A program made the position numbers and the translations under genes. Below the pieces are notes generated by a model. The model was given only the letters and a program-made list of their open reading frames with translations. It did not search any database and was not told the origin of the DNA. 64,000 bases of DNA, from contig JACPMZ010000003.1 in NCBI GenBank assembly GCA_016185705.1, positions 1 to 64,000 of the forward strand. Reading direction: 5' to 3'. Within the stretch, counting starts at the first letter, position 1, and every line of letters starts with the position of its first letter. Shown here piece by piece: positions 8,228-17,374 of this stretch. This stretch comes from Candidatus Woesearchaeota archaeon (GTDB taxonomy: Archaea > Nanobdellota > Nanobdellia > Woesearchaeales > UBA10216).

Positions 8228-9163
8228 TCACTTAGCAATGTCCTCTGCCTGATACTTTTCAAGATGCTCAGCGTCCAGCCTGAACCAGTCCTCAAAAGTC
8301 CCGTTAATCACGTAGATTTCAGGGTTTTCATTGCCGAAATAAACGTAGTCAACGCTGCTGCGCTCGTACACAGGCAAGCCCTGCTCCTGAAGGTCAGGAA
8401 GCACCACTATGCTCTCAATGCCAAATTCTGAATCATTAAGGTTTCCTTCCAGCCGCATCAGATAGCTTGGGCCGGATGAGTTTGCATAGTACAGCGCGTT
8501 TATGTGCCCTATCAGATTTTCAGTATTAGCCCCGGAGACATAATTGCCTTCGTAAGGAGTTATGTTGATTGTTCTCAGAACCTTTCCCTGAGTGTAAATA
8601 GTGTATACAGGGTCCTTCAGGCCTGCAAGCTCAGCGCTGCTTTCTATGAAAACATTCCTTCTGAATGACGCTGTGGAGGAGGTGTCTGTAACATTATATG
8701 AAACATTTGAGTAGAAGTCTATCTGCCACGGGCTGCTCTGGTTGATGTCTAGGATGAAGCTGAAATTAACCAGAATTCCCACTGTGAGCGCCTGCGCCCG
8801 GATTCTGCCTGTCCATTCGGTAAGCGTGCTCTGGTCCATTATTCCGGCAGTTTTCCCTTCAATAGTTCCGTTAAGCATTGCCTCAATTAAGCTGCCCTCA
8901 GTATCGTCGAGAAATTCATTTTTCTCAGATATGTGCTGGTTGGCAGCGATGAGCGAGCGAAAGCCGGCTATAAACAGGCCGCGGGCAATGTCCTCATCAA
9001 GGTTGTTGACAAAGGAATTCAGCGTGGCAGTCTTCACCCTTACAATCTTGTCAGCCTGGTCTGCATGCGGCGCTGCCTCAAACAGCAAATCGGCGAATAC
9101 CAAAGAAAGAAGCAGCAAAGCCGAGAGCGTGAAGAAAACGCCTTTCTTATGCATTACTGCCAT
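8228..9163 (-). CDS. Pilus-associated surface protein with pilin-like N-terminus
   Basis: The last gene of the pilin cluster. A short basic start (KKG) leads straight into VFFTLSALLLLSLVFADL, the type of uncleaved or prepilin-like membrane anchor seen in archaeal minor pilins. About 280 extracytoplasmic residues follow with many N-glycosylation sequons (NFS, NQS, NVS, NVT, NIT, NDS, NGT). The start overlaps the end of the VWA gene, and GAGGTGAGG lies upstream; ATG at 9154 is an alternative. Probably a minor pilin or filament-associated protein; the family is not recognised. Confidence 0.6.
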   Translation of the reverse strand: MAVMHKKGVFFTLSALLLLSLVFADLLFEAAPHADQADKIVRVKTATLNSFVNNLDEDIARGLFIAGFRSLIAANQHISEKNEFLDDTEGSLIEAMLNGTIEGKTAGIMDQSTLTEWTGRIRAQALTVGILVNFSFILDINQSSPWQIDFYSNVSYNVTDTSSTASFRRNVFIESSAELAGLKDPVYTIYTQGKVLRTINITPYEGNYVSGANTENLIGHINALYYANSSGPSYLMRLEGNLNDSEFGIESIVVLPDLQEQGLPVYERSSVDYVYFGNENPEIYVINGTFEDWFRLDAEHLEKYQAEDIAK

Positions 9164-11874
9164 ACCCTCACCTCAACAACTGTCGGCCCCCACAAGGAGG
9201 GCACGTTCTGAATGGTGTTTGTGCTTACGTCAAGGTTGCCGGGCTCAAACTTAACGTCAAGAAGCCCGTCGCTGTCAAAATCAAGGGCTGTGAGCAGCCG
9301 GAAAACAGCATCGTCAACCGCGTCATCAGCCGGATATGCGGCAGATGAAAAGCTGCATTCCTCAGAGCCGGAGTAGCTGTCAGGAACTGAAATAGCTGCC
9401 TGCGTCAGGTCTTCAAACTCAACGCTCCACATGCACCCGTCTGCTTTGCTGAAAACGCCTGCTTCAGGAACAGAATTCGGGACAAGGAGCGTGTAAATAA
9501 TTACGTTGTCCTCTGAACCGCCAGTGCTGTTGGAAGGGCTGATTCCGGTGCTTACATGCACCAGATTATCGCCCTGAGCAAACAGCCCGGAATCTGCATA
9601 GACGACAAACGGATCGCCAACCGCAAGATAGTCATTTGTTATAGCTGACAGGGAAAAAGCAGCAGCATTGCTTATGGTTAAGTTATCTGTCCACGTATCT
9701 GCCGAGTAGCTGGTAACCCTGGCCTCGCTCAGCGTCAGGTCGGGAAGCGTTAAAGCTATGTCTGAGAGGATGTTGCCGAAGCGCGGCGACTCCAGAGCAG
9801 CAGGAATAACCCCGAATTCAGCCGGAATATAGGGCGTGTAGTTGTACTCAATGTACGAGTCTCCGAACAGGATGCCTTCTGCTGAAGCATTGCCGGTTAC
9901 ATTAATCAGCTGCTTCTCGAAACTTACGCTCTTGATTTTGCTGGCTATTTCCTCATAGGTTGCAATAAGCTCATCAACGTCAGTGGCATTGTAAAATGCG
10001 CCGCCGTTGCATACCATGTCCTGCAGCGTTTCCTGGTCAGCATCGCTGCCAAAAGCAACCGTGCTGACAGAAATGTTGAAATCGCTGCATGAGTCCTGCG
10101 CTGCCTTTACTGCATCTGCCTTGGCATTGCCAGTGCCGACGCCAGTGCATTTGTCAGTCGCTTCGCCATCGCTCATCAAAACCATTGACATTGCCCTGCT
10201 GTCGCCAGCCCCTGCCAGCATCTCCCTTGCCCTTACCACGCCGCAGCATATGCACGTTCCCCAGTATGCATCCATGTAAGTGTCTGCATGGGTTTGCAGC
10301 TGGGTAATGTTCTGCGTCAGATTTTGCGTGCTGACAATGCCGTCAGGGAAAGGGGCAAACCTGTCAGTCCAGCTGCCGCCTTCCGGTATTACATAAGGCC
10401 AAGAGTTGCTGTAGCCGACTATTCCCATCCTGTTGCCGCTGCCCAGAAGAATTGATGTAAATGCATTGGTGGCATTAACTGCGATGTCAATCTTTCTGCT
10501 GTCATTGCTCTGGCAGAAAGCATGCCAGCGCGCTGAGCATACTGCGCCAAAATCAGGGAGAAAATAGCTTTCAGTTGACAAGTTGCAGTAAGCGCCAACC
10601 TCTGGCTTGTAATTTGCAGAAGTGCCGCAGTACCTTTCCGGGCCAAGCGCAGAGGTTTCGCACGGGCTGCCAGCGCACCACTCCATGCTCCCTGACAAAT
10701 CGTTAACCAGTATAACGTCTTCAGTGCCTTCGCCGCCTCCGGTGGATATGTTGTCACCGCCGGCAGAAGCGCCGAATCTGAGAGGAACTGTTCTTCTGCC
10801 CATGTCATCGTATTCCAGCTGGAGCCGCAGGTCGCTGTCAGGCAAATTTATTATCTGCTCGCCAGGCATTTCCAGCGTCCAGAGCGTTGTGTTTCCTACT
10901 GTGAAGAATGTGCTTGCATTCGCATCAAAATGAAGCCTCACAAACATTGACTCAAGCTGCCCGGGTATAAAAAAAGAGTCATAAAGGTTTACAGAACCCC
11001 TGATGCCGGGGAAATAGTAGCGCTGGCTTTCGGTCCCGCTGAAAAAGGATACCGGCCCGGCAGAAGTGAAGTACGCTGCTTTCAGGAAACCGCCGCCAAC
11101 AAATCCCGCAGAATTAGAGAATGAAAGGTTAATTAGGTTGGCGCCCGGCTTAAAATGCGCAACATAAGAGCTGTTCAACTCCCACTTATCTGCGCGCCTG
11201 TAGCCGCCGCCAGCGCTGGCCTTCACGTAATCACCGGCAAAATTATCATTTATGTAAAGCGTGAAGTTATCGCTGGCATCAAGCTCAAGGTATGCAGAAG
11301 TAACATTGGCAGACAAAGGCAGGTCCATGCGCACAGACAAGTTCCCCTGACCCACGAAGCCGCCAAAATAATAATATGAATTGTCCTTTCTGGCAGTGAA
11401 GCTGGTAAGCTGGGCGCCGGAAACAAAGCCCTCAACCGGGCTGCCCTTCTGGATTCCTGAAATCAGCTGCTTGGAAGACACAAGGTTTGAAGGAGCAGTA
11501 ACATTGCTGCCGTAAACCAGCTCATTGCCAAAAAACACCCCGACAGAAAACTGCTCTGGCACCACTCCGGCAGTCAGATTAAGGAGCTGAGCCGCCAATT
11601 CCGGACTGCCTTCAGCCCAGAACTGGGCGGCCTGCGCAAGCACGGTTTTATTGGCATCAGAAATCTGGCCGGAAGCAATCAGCTGATTAACGTAGCTGCT
11701 GTTCAGCTCGCTCAGCCTTACTATAGACAGGATATTAATCGCATCCTGAGAATAAAACTCAATGCTTGTTGTCTGAGGCTCCTGAACGTAGTTTGAGGAG
11801 GCAACAAGCAGACCAATAAGCAGCAGGGTTGCTGCAAGGATGGCGTCAATGCTGTAGTAATACCCCTTGCTCAT
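9154..11874 (-). CDS. VWA-domain surface protein with pilin-like anchor, candidate pilus tip adhesin
   Basis: A large protein (about 906 residues from ATG 11874; the track start is GTG 11880). The ATG overlaps the upstream stop as ATGA and follows a GGTG Shine-Dalgarno. The N-terminus MSKGYYYSIDAILAATLLLIGLLV is a pilin-like signal/anchor. A beta-rich region with sequons precedes a von Willebrand A domain beginning near residue 395 with MIDAS DLSGSM and later MVLMSDGEAT. About ten cysteines cluster around the domain (CAGSPC, CGTS, CICCG), suggesting disulfides outside the cell. VWA proteins commonly bind protein or matrix ligands through a metal ion. With pilins on either side, a tip adhesin role is a reasonable inference. 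Confidence 0.75.
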   Translation of the reverse strand: MSKGYYYSIDAILAATLLLIGLLVASSNYVQEPQTTSIEFYSQDAINILSIVRLSELNSSYVNQLIASGQISDANKTVLAQAAQFWAEGSPELAAQLLNLTAGVVPEQFSVGVFFGNELVYGSNVTAPSNLVSSKQLISGIQKGSPVEGFVSGAQLTSFTARKDNSYYYFGGFVGQGNLSVRMDLPLSANVTSAYLELDASDNFTLYINDNFAGDYVKASAGGGYRRADKWELNSSYVAHFKPGANLINLSFSNSAGFVGGGFLKAAYFTSAGPVSFFSGTESQRYYFPGIRGSVNLYDSFFIPGQLESMFVRLHFDANASTFFTVGNTTLWTLEMPGEQIINLPDSDLRLQLEYDDMGRRTVPLRFGASAGGDNISTGGGEGTEDVILVNDLSGSMEWCAGSPCETSALGPERYCGTSANYKPEVGAYCNLSTESYFLPDFGAVCSARWHAFCQSNDSRKIDIAVNATNAFTSILLGSGNRMGIVGYSNSWPYVIPEGGSWTDRFAPFPDGIVSTQNLTQNITQLQTHADTYMDAYWGTCICCGVVRAREMLAGAGDSRAMSMVLMSDGEATDKCTGVGTGNAKADAVKAAQDSCSDFNISVSTVAFGSDADQETLQDMVCNGGAFYNATDVDELIATYEEIASKIKSVSFEKQLINVTGNASAEGILFGDSYIEYNYTPYIPAEFGVIPAALESPRFGNILSDIALTLPDLTLSEARVTSYSADTWTDNLTISNAAAFSLSAITNDYLAVGDPFVVYADSGLFAQGDNLVHVSTGISPSNSTGGSEDNVIIYTLLVPNSVPEAGVFSKADGCMWSVEFEDLTQAAISVPDSYSGSEECSFSSAAYPADDAVDDAVFRLLTALDFDSDGLLDVKFEPGNLDVSTNTIQNVPSLWGPTVVEVRVWQ

Positions 11875-12389
11875 ATCCACACCTGCACGCTGATTTTTGC
11901 TATGTCTGCCTCATGGATAACCAGCCGTTCAATGCTCACAAGATGCTCCTTCGGGGAGATGGTGAAGTTCTCGCATACCTGAGCTGTAATGTTTTCCACG
12001 ACAATCCCGGCATTATTCAAGGCGCAGCCATTGAAATTAAGGACATTATTGTGCCTGTCTTTTACGAATACAATAAACTTTGCGCTGGTTCCAAACAAAT
12101 CCTGCGCCAGGGCAGGAGACATGTTCATCAGGGAAGAAACCTTGCTGGAATTCAGGCGGTGCTGCCCGTCTGTAAGCCCGATTTCGTTGACGTTATCAGC
12201 GCTCCACCCGTCAGGATTGCCTGCTGACAGCACTGACGAGGCAATTGCAGCTGCATCGCCCACAACCAGGCCAAACACATCATCCCTCTCCCCAATGTTG
12301 CTGTTAAGCATGAGGAACAGGACCACGGCAACCGCAAAAATAGCTGTTCCAATGATTATGTCAGCATAAAAAATCTGCGCCTTAGCCAT
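11871..12389 (-). CDS. Pseudopilin-like protein
   Basis: The N-terminus MAKAQIFYADIIIGTAIFAVAVVLFLML is a short charged start followed by a long hydrophobic helix, the hallmark of archaeal pseudopilins. The remaining 140 residues are extracytoplasmic with two cysteines (CALNNAG, CENFTI) and sequons. It overlaps the pilin stop upstream and the VWA start downstream (ATGA), so it is translated with them. A minor subunit or assembly primer is likely; the family is not recognised. Confidence 0.6.
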   Translation of the reverse strand: MAKAQIFYADIIIGTAIFAVAVVLFLMLNSNIGERDDVFGLVVGDAAAIASSVLSAGNPDGWSADNVNEIGLTDGQHRLNSSKVSSLMNMSPALAQDLFGTSAKFIVFVKDRHNNVLNFNGCALNNAGIVVENITAQVCENFTISPKEHLVSIERLVIHEADIAKISVQVWI

Positions 12390-12762
12390 TTATGACTACA
12401 CTCCCGTTAAGATTTGTAATGCGGTTCATGCCCTGATTAAGCGTGCCCAAAACCGGCTGGACAGGCAAGGCGAATGAACCATCATCAGCAGACACCACTA
12501 TGAAGCTGCCTTCAAGACTTATTGAATAGTTTTTGCTGCCTGCAGCCAAAGGCAGCTCAAAAGCCCTTTCATAGCCCTGCTCCATTGACGATGCAATGTC
12601 AATTTCGTTCTTCACAGTAGATGCAATTCCCCGAAGCTCTGAATTGGTCTGGCCTGAATTGATTTCCTTCATCCTGTCAGATGCGAACAGGGCAAATGCA
12701 GCCGCAATAATGATTACAACAACCAGCATAGACAGGAACTCAAACGATGCTTGCGATTTCAT
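12382..12762 (-). CDS. Type IV pilin-like protein with class III signal peptide
   Basis: MKSQASFEFLSMLVVVIIIAAAFALF carries the archaeal class III motif (QxSxEF), which EppA-type peptidases cleave before the Gln so that the hydrophobic helix stays on the mature pilin. The globular part (about 95 residues) is small and beta-rich. GGTG lies upstream of the ATG. It has the same motif as the neighbouring pilin upstream, so the cluster encodes at least two such subunits. Confidence 0.8.
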   Translation of the reverse strand: MKSQASFEFLSMLVVVIIIAAAFALFASDRMKEINSGQTNSELRGIASTVKNEIDIASSMEQGYERAFELPLAAGSKNYSISLEGSFIVVSADDGSFALPVQPVLGTLNQGMNRITNLNGSVVING

Positions 12763-12806
12763 TTGTCATGACACCCTGCTGCCTGCAGCAGTTGGGATTT
12801 TTATTT

Positions 12807-13223
12807 TCAGCTGTAAACTTCAGATACAATGACAGAGCTGTTGGCTGCCTGAATCCGAAGCTTGTGCGTGCCGCTCTTGGAGCTGACGCTGCCTGTAATG
12901 TTCATTGAAACCTTTTCAGAGATTGAAGTGATGCTGCTGCCAGACTTGACCTGAATAACGATGTTGGAGCCGTTCAGATAAACTGCCTGAACGCCCTCAG
13001 GCATGTACACGCTCAGCGTCTTGGTAGTGGGCTCGCCGTAGGCATAAACAGATTCAGCATTGCCTGCAATCTTCCGCGCAATCTGGGAAATCTGGGCCAT
13101 GTTCACCTGGGTAACTGCGCTCTGCGACTCACTCACGAAATATACGATGAACGGAATGAGAATGACAAAAATCAGCGCCACTACCAAAAAGAATTCCATG
13201 CTTGCCTGCGCACCTCTTTCCAT
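12807..13223 (-). CDS. Type IV pilin with class III signal peptide
   Basis: Probable major pilin. The ORF track starts at GTG 13262, but TTTATATAC lies inside that extension (about 13247-13256), 27 nt before ATG 13223. The leaderless start MERGAQASMEFFLVV is therefore preferred and gives the expected very short n-region before the cleavage site (A/Q) of a class III prepilin. The mature protein would have an N-terminal hydrophobic helix and about 110 beta-rich, Ser/Thr-rich residues. It is the first gene of the pilin/VWA cluster, divergent from the membrane protein at 13297. Confidence 0.82.
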   Translation of the reverse strand: MERGAQASMEFFLVVALIFVILIPFIVYFVSESQSAVTQVNMAQISQIARKIAGNAESVYAYGEPTTKTLSVYMPEGVQAVYLNGSNIVIQVKSGSSITSISEKVSMNITGSVSSKSGTHKLRIQAANSSVIVSEVYS

Positions 13224-13296
13224 GGCTCTTACTGCCTGAGAATTGTATATAAATCTATTCACAAGCTTTAAAACCGGCGCACAATTTCAATGTTCA

Positions 13297-13827
13297 ATGA
13301 ATGATTCTTTATCGGGAAAGCAGCTGCAAAAAAGGCGTGAAAGAACAATAAAGAGCCTGCTATTGTTGATTGCAATAGCTGCCTTAGCCCTCTTTCTCAG
13401 AAACATTCTGATATATGCGCTTATAACCTTAGCCACCGGAATAATAGTCTATGCCATAAACAAAGTGAAATCGCCGTATGACTTTTCGCCTGTATTTATC
13501 GGAAGCTTAATCGTGATGCATCACTACGGCATCTGGCACGTACTGCTGTTTTTGCTGCTGGCAAGCATTATACCAAGCATGCTGGCAGGAAGCATGATAG
13601 ACATTGTAAGCGTGCTTGCCCTCACCTCTATTGCATTAATCAGCATGCTAAGCGCAGCAACAGGCGCATCAACTCCGAGTTTATTTGCAATGATAGGGCT
13701 TTATGCTGCGACCGTATTCATAATCAACGCAGCCCTCAGCAGTCCCGGAAAGGCAGCAGCAACCTCTGCAGTTTCCATTGCCGTAAACACAGCATATTTT
13801 CTCCTTCTGGGAAGGGTGGCGTTATAG
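13297..13827 (+). CDS. Integral membrane protein, unknown function
   Basis: From ATG 13297 the protein has 176 residues and five or six membrane helices after a short basic tail. CTTTAAAAC at about 13264-13272 lies 28 nt upstream, favouring this leaderless start over the track start 13243. It is divergent from the pilin operon with overlapping promoter regions, which may allow co-regulation. Size and helix pattern recall small MreD- or ECF-S-like proteins, but no diagnostic motif is visible. Confidence 0.55.
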   Translation: MNDSLSGKQLQKRRERTIKSLLLLIAIAALALFLRNILIYALITLATGIIVYAINKVKSPYDFSPVFIGSLIVMHHYGIWHVLLFLLLASIIPSMLAGSMIDIVSVLALTSIALISMLSAATGASTPSLFAMIGLYAATVFIINAALSSPGKAAATSAVSIAVNTAYFLLLGRVAL

Positions 13828-13916
13828 CGGCTGCAAACTATATATTAAAAGCTGAAAAACTTTATCAATAACGTATTAACTATGCATATAAAGTATGATT
13901 AAGTGTGAGGTATTAT

Positions 13917-14459
13917 ATGGAAATTGAACCGCAGAATAATAATGGAGTTATGCATGCTGAGCTGCCATACGCCAGCTTGGAACCGCTTGGACAAACTACT
14001 GCCCTGAAACCGCAGAATGGCAGGGGCTTTATGCATGCTGAATTGCCTTATGTCAGGGTAAATGGCGATGGCGATGCTTTTTTTTACAGAAGAACAATTG
14101 ATGCAAAGTTTAGCCAACTTATGGGCGACGTAGAAGTTCGATTCAGCCCATCAGCTGGTCTGGAAACCATGCTGCGGGCCAAGCAGGAAATATTAGCGAC
14201 ATTAGGAACGCTTGTTTTTGAAGGAGAGCCGGAATATGTTTGGATTGATATAAGCAGCGGGGAACGGCGGATTGGAGAATATTCCATACAAGCACAGGGC
14301 GGAGCCATTACACGTTTCGGGCTTCCGAGCGGGCGTTATGTTACTTATCAACAAATAAACGACAATTCCGTTTGTCTTAATACCCGCATTGAAGGCAGAC
14401 CTGTAAATGTTGTGCTTCATGGCGAAAAAATGTCGCATCCTGCATGGGATTTTCAATAA
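13917..14459 (+). CDS. Hypothetical protein with N-terminal tandem repeat
   Basis: The preferred start is ATG 13917 (MEIEPQNN), five bases after GAGGT; the track GTG start at 13905 overlaps that site. Residues 3-17 and 33-46 are two imperfect copies of PQN--G-MHAELPY about 29 residues apart. The rest (about residues 50-180) is a mixed alpha/beta soluble region. There is no signal peptide, membrane segment or recognisable domain, and no operon partners. Confidence 0.5.
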   Translation: MEIEPQNNNGVMHAELPYASLEPLGQTTALKPQNGRGFMHAELPYVRVNGDGDAFFYRRTIDAKFSQLMGDVEVRFSPSAGLETMLRAKQEILATLGTLVFEGEPEYVWIDISSGERRIGEYSIQAQGGAITRFGLPSGRYVTYQQINDNSVCLNTRIEGRPVNVVLHGEKMSHPAWDFQ

Positions 14460-14513
14460 GCCCCAAAGCAATATTATGTGGAGCTGCATAACGCCCAGAA
14501 GACGCAACAGAAA

Positions 14514-14936
14514 TCAGCCTTCACGGTGATTTAAGCCGACTTGGTCGTCCACGTCGCCTGCAATTTTCTTGATGAATTCCAGCGCATTTAAGACCTCTCT
14601 TTCCACTTCGTTTATAGTAGCGAGGAGACTGTGCATGCGCAACTCATAGCCAGAGTCTATCTTTACAATCAGCCCGGCTTTCATCAGCCTTTTAAGGTGG
14701 TATATGACAGAGCCGACAGTTGGCTTGACAACCCTGGCAAGCTCTTCGCTGGTGAGGCTGCTGCCGTTTTTAGAAGCTTTAATAACTGCTTTCAAAATCC
14801 TATAAGCAGTTTTATCCTGGTCCCTTGGAGTGATAAAACCAAGGCTGTTGCACACCCATTCTACGTCGCTGTCCAGCTGCTTCTCAGTCGGCTCCTTAAG
14901 CTTGCGTATGGTGTACTGCTGCAAAACCTTGGTCAT
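14514..14936 (-). CDS. ArsR-like winged-helix transcriptional regulator
   Basis: A winged-helix domain spans about residues 45-105 (TSEELARVVKPTVGSVIYHLKRLMKAGLI), with a conserved N-terminal extension and a helical C-terminus that probably dimerises. GATTTAAATAG lies 30-38 nt upstream. It is divergent from the 15058 gene; their promoters share the interval 14937-15057, so it may regulate itself and that neighbour. The ligand is unknown; no metal-binding cysteines are seen. Confidence 0.75.
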   Translation of the reverse strand: MTKVLQQYTIRKLKEPTEKQLDSDVEWVCNSLGFITPRDQDKTAYRILKAVIKASKNGSSLTSEELARVVKPTVGSVIYHLKRLMKAGLIVKIDSGYELRMHSLLATINEVEREVLNALEFIKKIAGDVDDQVGLNHREG

Positions 14937-15057
14937 CCAGTAAATTGCAGGGAGGGCAGGACTATTTAAATCTTACTAAATATTCAACCTTAAATTAAAT
15001 AATATGTATAACGTAATATAATAAACTTTAAATAGTTACATGCACTATTAATATAGC

Positions 15058-15351
15058 ATGATTAACATATCACGATTAGAGGAGCTGCAGCGAAGGATTA
15101 CGGCTATGGAGTGGGACATGGAGCAAGGGCAATTCAACAAGCGCAAGTCATCATACTACCAGCAACTGCTGGCAGAGAGGCAAAGCCTGCTGCAGGCGCC
15201 GCTTGACCACGGCTGGGAGGAGGACGAGAATGATGAAGGCGATGAAGATGATAATTGGCAGGACAATTTTGGGAGAAGCCAAACCATAGGCATTAATCAG
15301 GGGCTGCTGCGCAATGCACCTGCCGGAACTGTCAAACAGTGGACAAAATGA
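15058..15351 (+). CDS. Small acidic hypothetical protein
   Basis: A 97-residue soluble protein. Residues 1-45 are a predicted amphipathic helix pair rich in Glu/Arg/Gln, then a strongly acidic stretch (WEEDENDEGDEDDNW) and a polar tail. CTTTAAATAG at about 15027-15036 lies 26 nt before the ATG, so the leaderless start is well supported. It is divergent from the ArsR-like regulator and a possible target of it. The function is unknown. Confidence 0.5.
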   Translation: MINISRLEELQRRITAMEWDMEQGQFNKRKSSYYQQLLAERQSLLQAPLDHGWEEDENDEGDEDDNWQDNFGRSQTIGINQGLLRNAPAGTVKQWTK

Positions 15352-15788
15352 AGAAAAAGCATTTAGAGCGAAGGATGCGAAAAAGAAAAATCTGCTCCTA
15401 AATCCTTCACATCGCAAATGGGTAAGAAAACCGGGAGTAGGCCTGCAAATTAACCTTTGCAGGTCTTATTTTCAATCAGCAGACATACTCTTTACCGAAT
15501 GAAAAACTTCCTGGCTGCCATCCTGCTTCTCAATGCTCAGTACCTGCGCAAATAGCTAATCTGCCTTCACAACCGCGCTCTATTTCTCCCCCTTAATTTT
15601 TGAATGGGGAGAAATAGAGCGCGGAGGGAAAAAGTCCAGTTGCGCAGGTACTGATGGCAGGAGGCGCAAATCAAATCTCAGTGATTTTGCAAGCACCATG
15701 TAATACTGCATCGGCTGTGACTAGAGAACTTGCAATGCGATAGCCAATAGCGCGTTGCCCTGCAACTGGCTGACTTTGCCAAGCACAG
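15352..15788. other. Intergenic region with a hairpin element
   Basis: There is no supported gene in these 437 bases (the 15314-15502 track ORF overlaps a real gene and lacks a start signal). The region holds the nested inverted-repeat element described separately. The remainder shows no motif. Confidence 0.5.
15517..15658. repeat. Nested inverted-repeat element, about 142 bp
   Basis: Outer arms TCAGTACCTGCGCAA (15537-15551) and TTGCGCAGGTACTGA (15640-15654) are perfectly complementary; beyond them GCCATC and GATGGC also pair, giving 15517-15658. An inner stem CCGCGCTCTATTTCTCCCC with its complement surrounds an A/T loop. It has the same layout and nearly the same length as the 143-bp elements, but no target duplication could be recognised. 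Confidence 0.7.
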
Positions 15789-17105
15789 CTACCTTTCGTA
15801 AACCGCAGCATTGCCTGTGAAAGCTGATGCTTGCGAAACATCCGGAAAAAATTCTGCTTTTAGCCTGCGGTCATCAATAAGCTGGAACAAGGCAACACCG
15901 CGAATTTCACCGTCATTTAACGATTCTATGTTTTCAGCGTAATGGCTTTCGTTCCATTCCTCACCGCCAACAAAGTAACCGAATTCGGTAAGCGTGTAAT
16001 GGATAATGCCTGAAGATGGGCCAACATCAGCAGGGTCAGGGCTGTTTTCCATTACTCCAAAGACCGTTGACTGGCTGCGGAAATCACCGATTCCAATTCT
16101 TATCTGCGAAGGGTCAATTGAGTCATAAACAATGCTGAGGTGCGTGCTCCAATAACGCTCAGGATCTGAGCCGCGGTATTTGCCAGAACCTTCCTTAAAC
16201 CAGTTGCCTATTAATCTGCTGTCAATGTCGTAATCAATTTTGCCGCCAAGAGGAGCAGCAGCCCTGACGTTCTTTGCCAGAAGCCGGCTGCGAAGCGGCT
16301 CATCATAGTAATCAAAGGTATCAACTGTATGAATCTTCCACGGCTCTCCTTCATAAGATTCCGGACTGGCAAATCCCTGCAGAGTAACATCGCCATCAAC
16401 AACTGAAAAATCAAACTTGCCGACTCCGACAGTGCCAATAACATCGCCCTCACCGACTTTTATTCTCGGCCATGCATGCTCGCGCTCAGCAGTAGCAGGG
16501 TCAAAGTCAACTTCTGCAAGAATTTTCTCTGACAGCCGGTCTATGTGAATGAAGATGGTGTAGAACGTGCAGGAATGCTCAATAACAACCCGGTAATCCT
16601 CGCCTTTTTCAATGTCAACAATAAAGCCGTCAGCAGGCGCGTAAATCTCAAAGCGGCCCAGATTAGTCGTATCCTCTGAACGGCCGTCAGACTCAACCGT
16701 ATCCCAGTACTGGTGGTCGGTTGGCGTTACATGGTATGCGGAAAGCCCGCCCATTGGCCTGATTTTTTCCAAATTTTCCAAAGCAATGGGAGCGCTTCCC
16801 AGCTTAAAAGAGCCCTCACCTTCACAACCGCGGGGGCTCAGAAGGCCGGTTTTGACAGACTCCTGCGATGCCTTGTTAGCTGAAGCAGCAGGAGCAAGCT
16901 GCTGACCAATTTCTTCCACAAACATTGCCCCATCAGCGCTGCACTGGCGCGGATAGCTTTCCATAACAGGATTTCCTGCGTTAACACATTCTTCAAAGCT
17001 GTTAATGGCATGCTCAATATCCCCTTCGCCTGCTGGAGGCTGAGCAAACTGCGCTGCAGAACATCCGGCAGCAAACACGGCAATCAAGACAATCAGCAGC
17101 TTCAC
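15789..17105 (-). CDS. Lipoprotein with M23-like peptidase fold, probably non-catalytic
   Basis: A signal peptide with lipobox AVFAAGC (Cys at about residue 15) anchors it outside the cell. A short Cys-containing module FEECVNAGNPVMESYPRQCSADG follows. The region around residues 165-245 resembles a LytM/M23 beta-sheet (YAPADGFIVDIEKGEDYRVVIEHSC, IFIHIDRL, VGEGDVIGTVG), but the usual zinc ligands HxxxD and HxH are not clear, so it may be a binding module. GATATTTAAATG lies about 26 nt upstream of the ATG. The C-terminal 150 residues are unrecognised. Confidence 0.65.
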   Translation of the reverse strand: MKLLIVLIAVFAAGCSAAQFAQPPAGEGDIEHAINSFEECVNAGNPVMESYPRQCSADGAMFVEEIGQQLAPAASANKASQESVKTGLLSPRGCEGEGSFKLGSAPIALENLEKIRPMGGLSAYHVTPTDHQYWDTVESDGRSEDTTNLGRFEIYAPADGFIVDIEKGEDYRVVIEHSCTFYTIFIHIDRLSEKILAEVDFDPATAEREHAWPRIKVGEGDVIGTVGVGKFDFSVVDGDVTLQGFASPESYEGEPWKIHTVDTFDYYDEPLRSRLLAKNVRAAAPLGGKIDYDIDSRLIGNWFKEGSGKYRGSDPERYWSTHLSIVYDSIDPSQIRIGIGDFRSQSTVFGVMENSPDPADVGPSSGIIHYTLTEFGYFVGGEEWNESHYAENIESLNDGEIRGVALFQLIDDRRLKAEFFPDVSQASAFTGNAAVYER

Positions 17106-17150
17106 AATTGAGCATCCTGATTAGATGATATTTAAATGTTCGCAAAAATT

Positions 17151-17293
17151 GGTAATTTCAAGTTAAGTGGCAAAACCGTCGCATCCTTCCCTGATTTTTT
17201 TCTCCCCCCTTAAAAAATAAGGGGGGGAGAAAAAAATCAGCCAAGCAGGCATCGGCAAGCTCAGGATTGCAGGACACACAACTTGACATTACC
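17151..17293. mobile_element. 143-bp MITE-like element, copy 2
   Basis: Ends GGTAATTTCAAGTT and AACTTGACATTACC with the central C-rich/G-rich hairpin. It is flanked by a perfect 9-bp direct repeat GCAAAAATT (17142-17150 and 17294-17302), the clearest evidence that the unit inserted by transposition. It lies between the M23-like lipoprotein and the 3' end of the MATE gene. Confidence 0.92.
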
Positions 17294-17374
17294 GCAAAAA
17301 TTGGGCTGTAAAGCCAGCGACACCTGATTAGGCTCAAAACTAATCGGGCACTGCACACTTCAAAAGCTATTTTC

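Noticed and set aside
15314-15502. 62-aa plus-strand ORF
   Set aside because: It overlaps the end of the 15058 gene in another frame and has no Shine-Dalgarno or TATA support.
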